Source of the DNA: Pseudomonadota bacterium
GTDB lineage: Bacteria; Pseudomonadota; Alphaproteobacteria; Sphingomonadales; Sphingomonadaceae
Assembly: GCA_029781465.1 (NCBI GenBank)
Contig: JAKOWQ010000187.1
Span: 1 to 5,915, forward strand
Reading direction: 5' to 3'
Length of the DNA: 5,915 nucleotides
In this document: one piece after another, positions 5,562-5,915 of the stretch
How positions within the stretch are numbered: position 1 is the first letter of the stretch
Layout: every line of letters starts with the position of its first letter
The notes under the pieces: generated by a model
What the model was told of the DNA's origin: nothing
The model's input: the letters and a program-made list of their open reading frames with translations, nothing else
Databases searched by the model: none
Translations under genes and position numbers: made by a program

Positions 5562-5915
5562 TTGCGACTAACTGCCTTGCCCGCAGTCCTATTGGCCGTT
5601 TCCGCCCTGGCCTTGTCCGCTTCAGCCTGTACCCGTGCGGCTTCGGCACCGACCGGGGCGGTTCGGATTGGGACGGCGGCCCAGATCCCGATCGCGCAAC
5701 TACTCAACGAAGTGCCGCTGATCGACGGACACAATGATCTGATCATTCATTTCGTCGATTGGGGCACCGGCAAGACCATGCCGCCCGAAGGCTATGACAT
5801 CCGCAGGCCGACCATGGGCCAAAGCGACTTGCCGCGGATGCGCAAGGGCCAGTTGGGGGCGGCGATCTTCACGATCTGGACCTCCGATGATGCCAATCCC
5901 AAACCCGGGCTTGAA
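5562..5915 (+). CDS. Peptidase M19 (membrane dipeptidase-like) lipoprotein, 5' part
   Basis: The first 118 residues of a zinc-dependent dipeptidase of the renal dipeptidase type (M19); the rest lies beyond the window. Residues 1-23 are a lipoprotein signal (MRLTALPAVLLAVSALALSA followed by SAC), with Cys23 as the predicted lipidated residue, so the mature enzyme is probably membrane-anchored and outside the cytoplasm. VPLIDGHNDL (51-60) is the family signature; His57 and Asp59 are the first zinc ligands. SDLPRMRKGQLGAAIFTIW (88-106) matches the next conserved segment. The other zinc ligands would lie downstream and cannot be checked. The TTG start is chosen for the strong ribosome binding site and for the signal peptide that follows at once. 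It is divergent from the exported-protein/DUF418 pair and may share its control region. The likely role is cleavage of dipeptides for nutrition or cell-wall turnover (family knowledge, substrate unknown). Confidence 0.92.
   Translation, partial: MRLTALPAVLLAVSALALSASACTRAASAPTGAVRIGTAAQIPIAQLLNEVPLIDGHNDLIIHFVDWGTGKTMPPEGYDIRRPTMGQSDLPRMRKGQLGAAIFTIWTSDDANPKPGLE

Noticed and set aside
5525..5737. A 70-codon plus-strand frame starting upstream of the dipeptidase
   Set aside because: It overlaps the dipeptidase in another frame and ends early, while the dipeptidase frame carries a lipoprotein signal and the M19 signature.

Overview
The window is GC-rich chromosomal DNA with compact, mostly co-directional genes. 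Its proteins suggest a Gram-negative, aerobically respiring alphaproteobacterium, probably of the Sphingomonadales (inference). The signs are a Tat-exported flavoprotein, a lipid-anchored c-type cytochrome, an RhlE-type DEAD-box helicase with a long basic tail, a DUF418 membrane protein and an M19 dipeptidase lipoprotein. No RNA gene, mobile element or CRISPR array was found.

Layout, in the direction of transcription. Five genes lie on the minus strand. A small exported protein of unknown function (5368 to 4901) is joined by a TAATG stop-start to a DUF418 family membrane protein (4901 to 3690). After a gene-free gap of about 250 bases comes the helicase rhlE (3439 to 1745). Fifty-one bases later comes a cytochrome c5-like lipoprotein (1693 to 1352). 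Its stop overlaps by four bases the GTG start of a Tat-targeted aldonolactone oxidase/dehydrogenase (1355 to beyond base 1; only the last residues are cut off). One gene lies on the plus strand: an M19 membrane-dipeptidase-like lipoprotein with a TTG start (5562 to beyond 5915). It is divergent from the small exported protein.

How the genes may work together. The overlapping cytochrome and flavoprotein look like a periplasmic electron-transfer pair: the flavoprotein would oxidise a sugar lactone and pass electrons to the cytochrome rather than to oxygen. The ribosome binding site of the cytochrome lies inside a strong predicted hairpin just after the helicase gene, which suggests translational control of the pair. 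The exported protein and DUF418 protein form a second tight pair of unknown function, in DNA of visibly lower GC content than the helicase, cytochrome and flavoprotein genes.

The divergent control region (5369-5561) is unusually structured. It carries a run of eight C, two stem-loops that share bases, a third dyad and a strong Shine-Dalgarno sequence before the TTG start. The points most worth a second look are the cytochrome/flavoprotein pair, the hairpin over its ribosome binding site, the coupled DUF418 pair and the structured leader of the dipeptidase gene.
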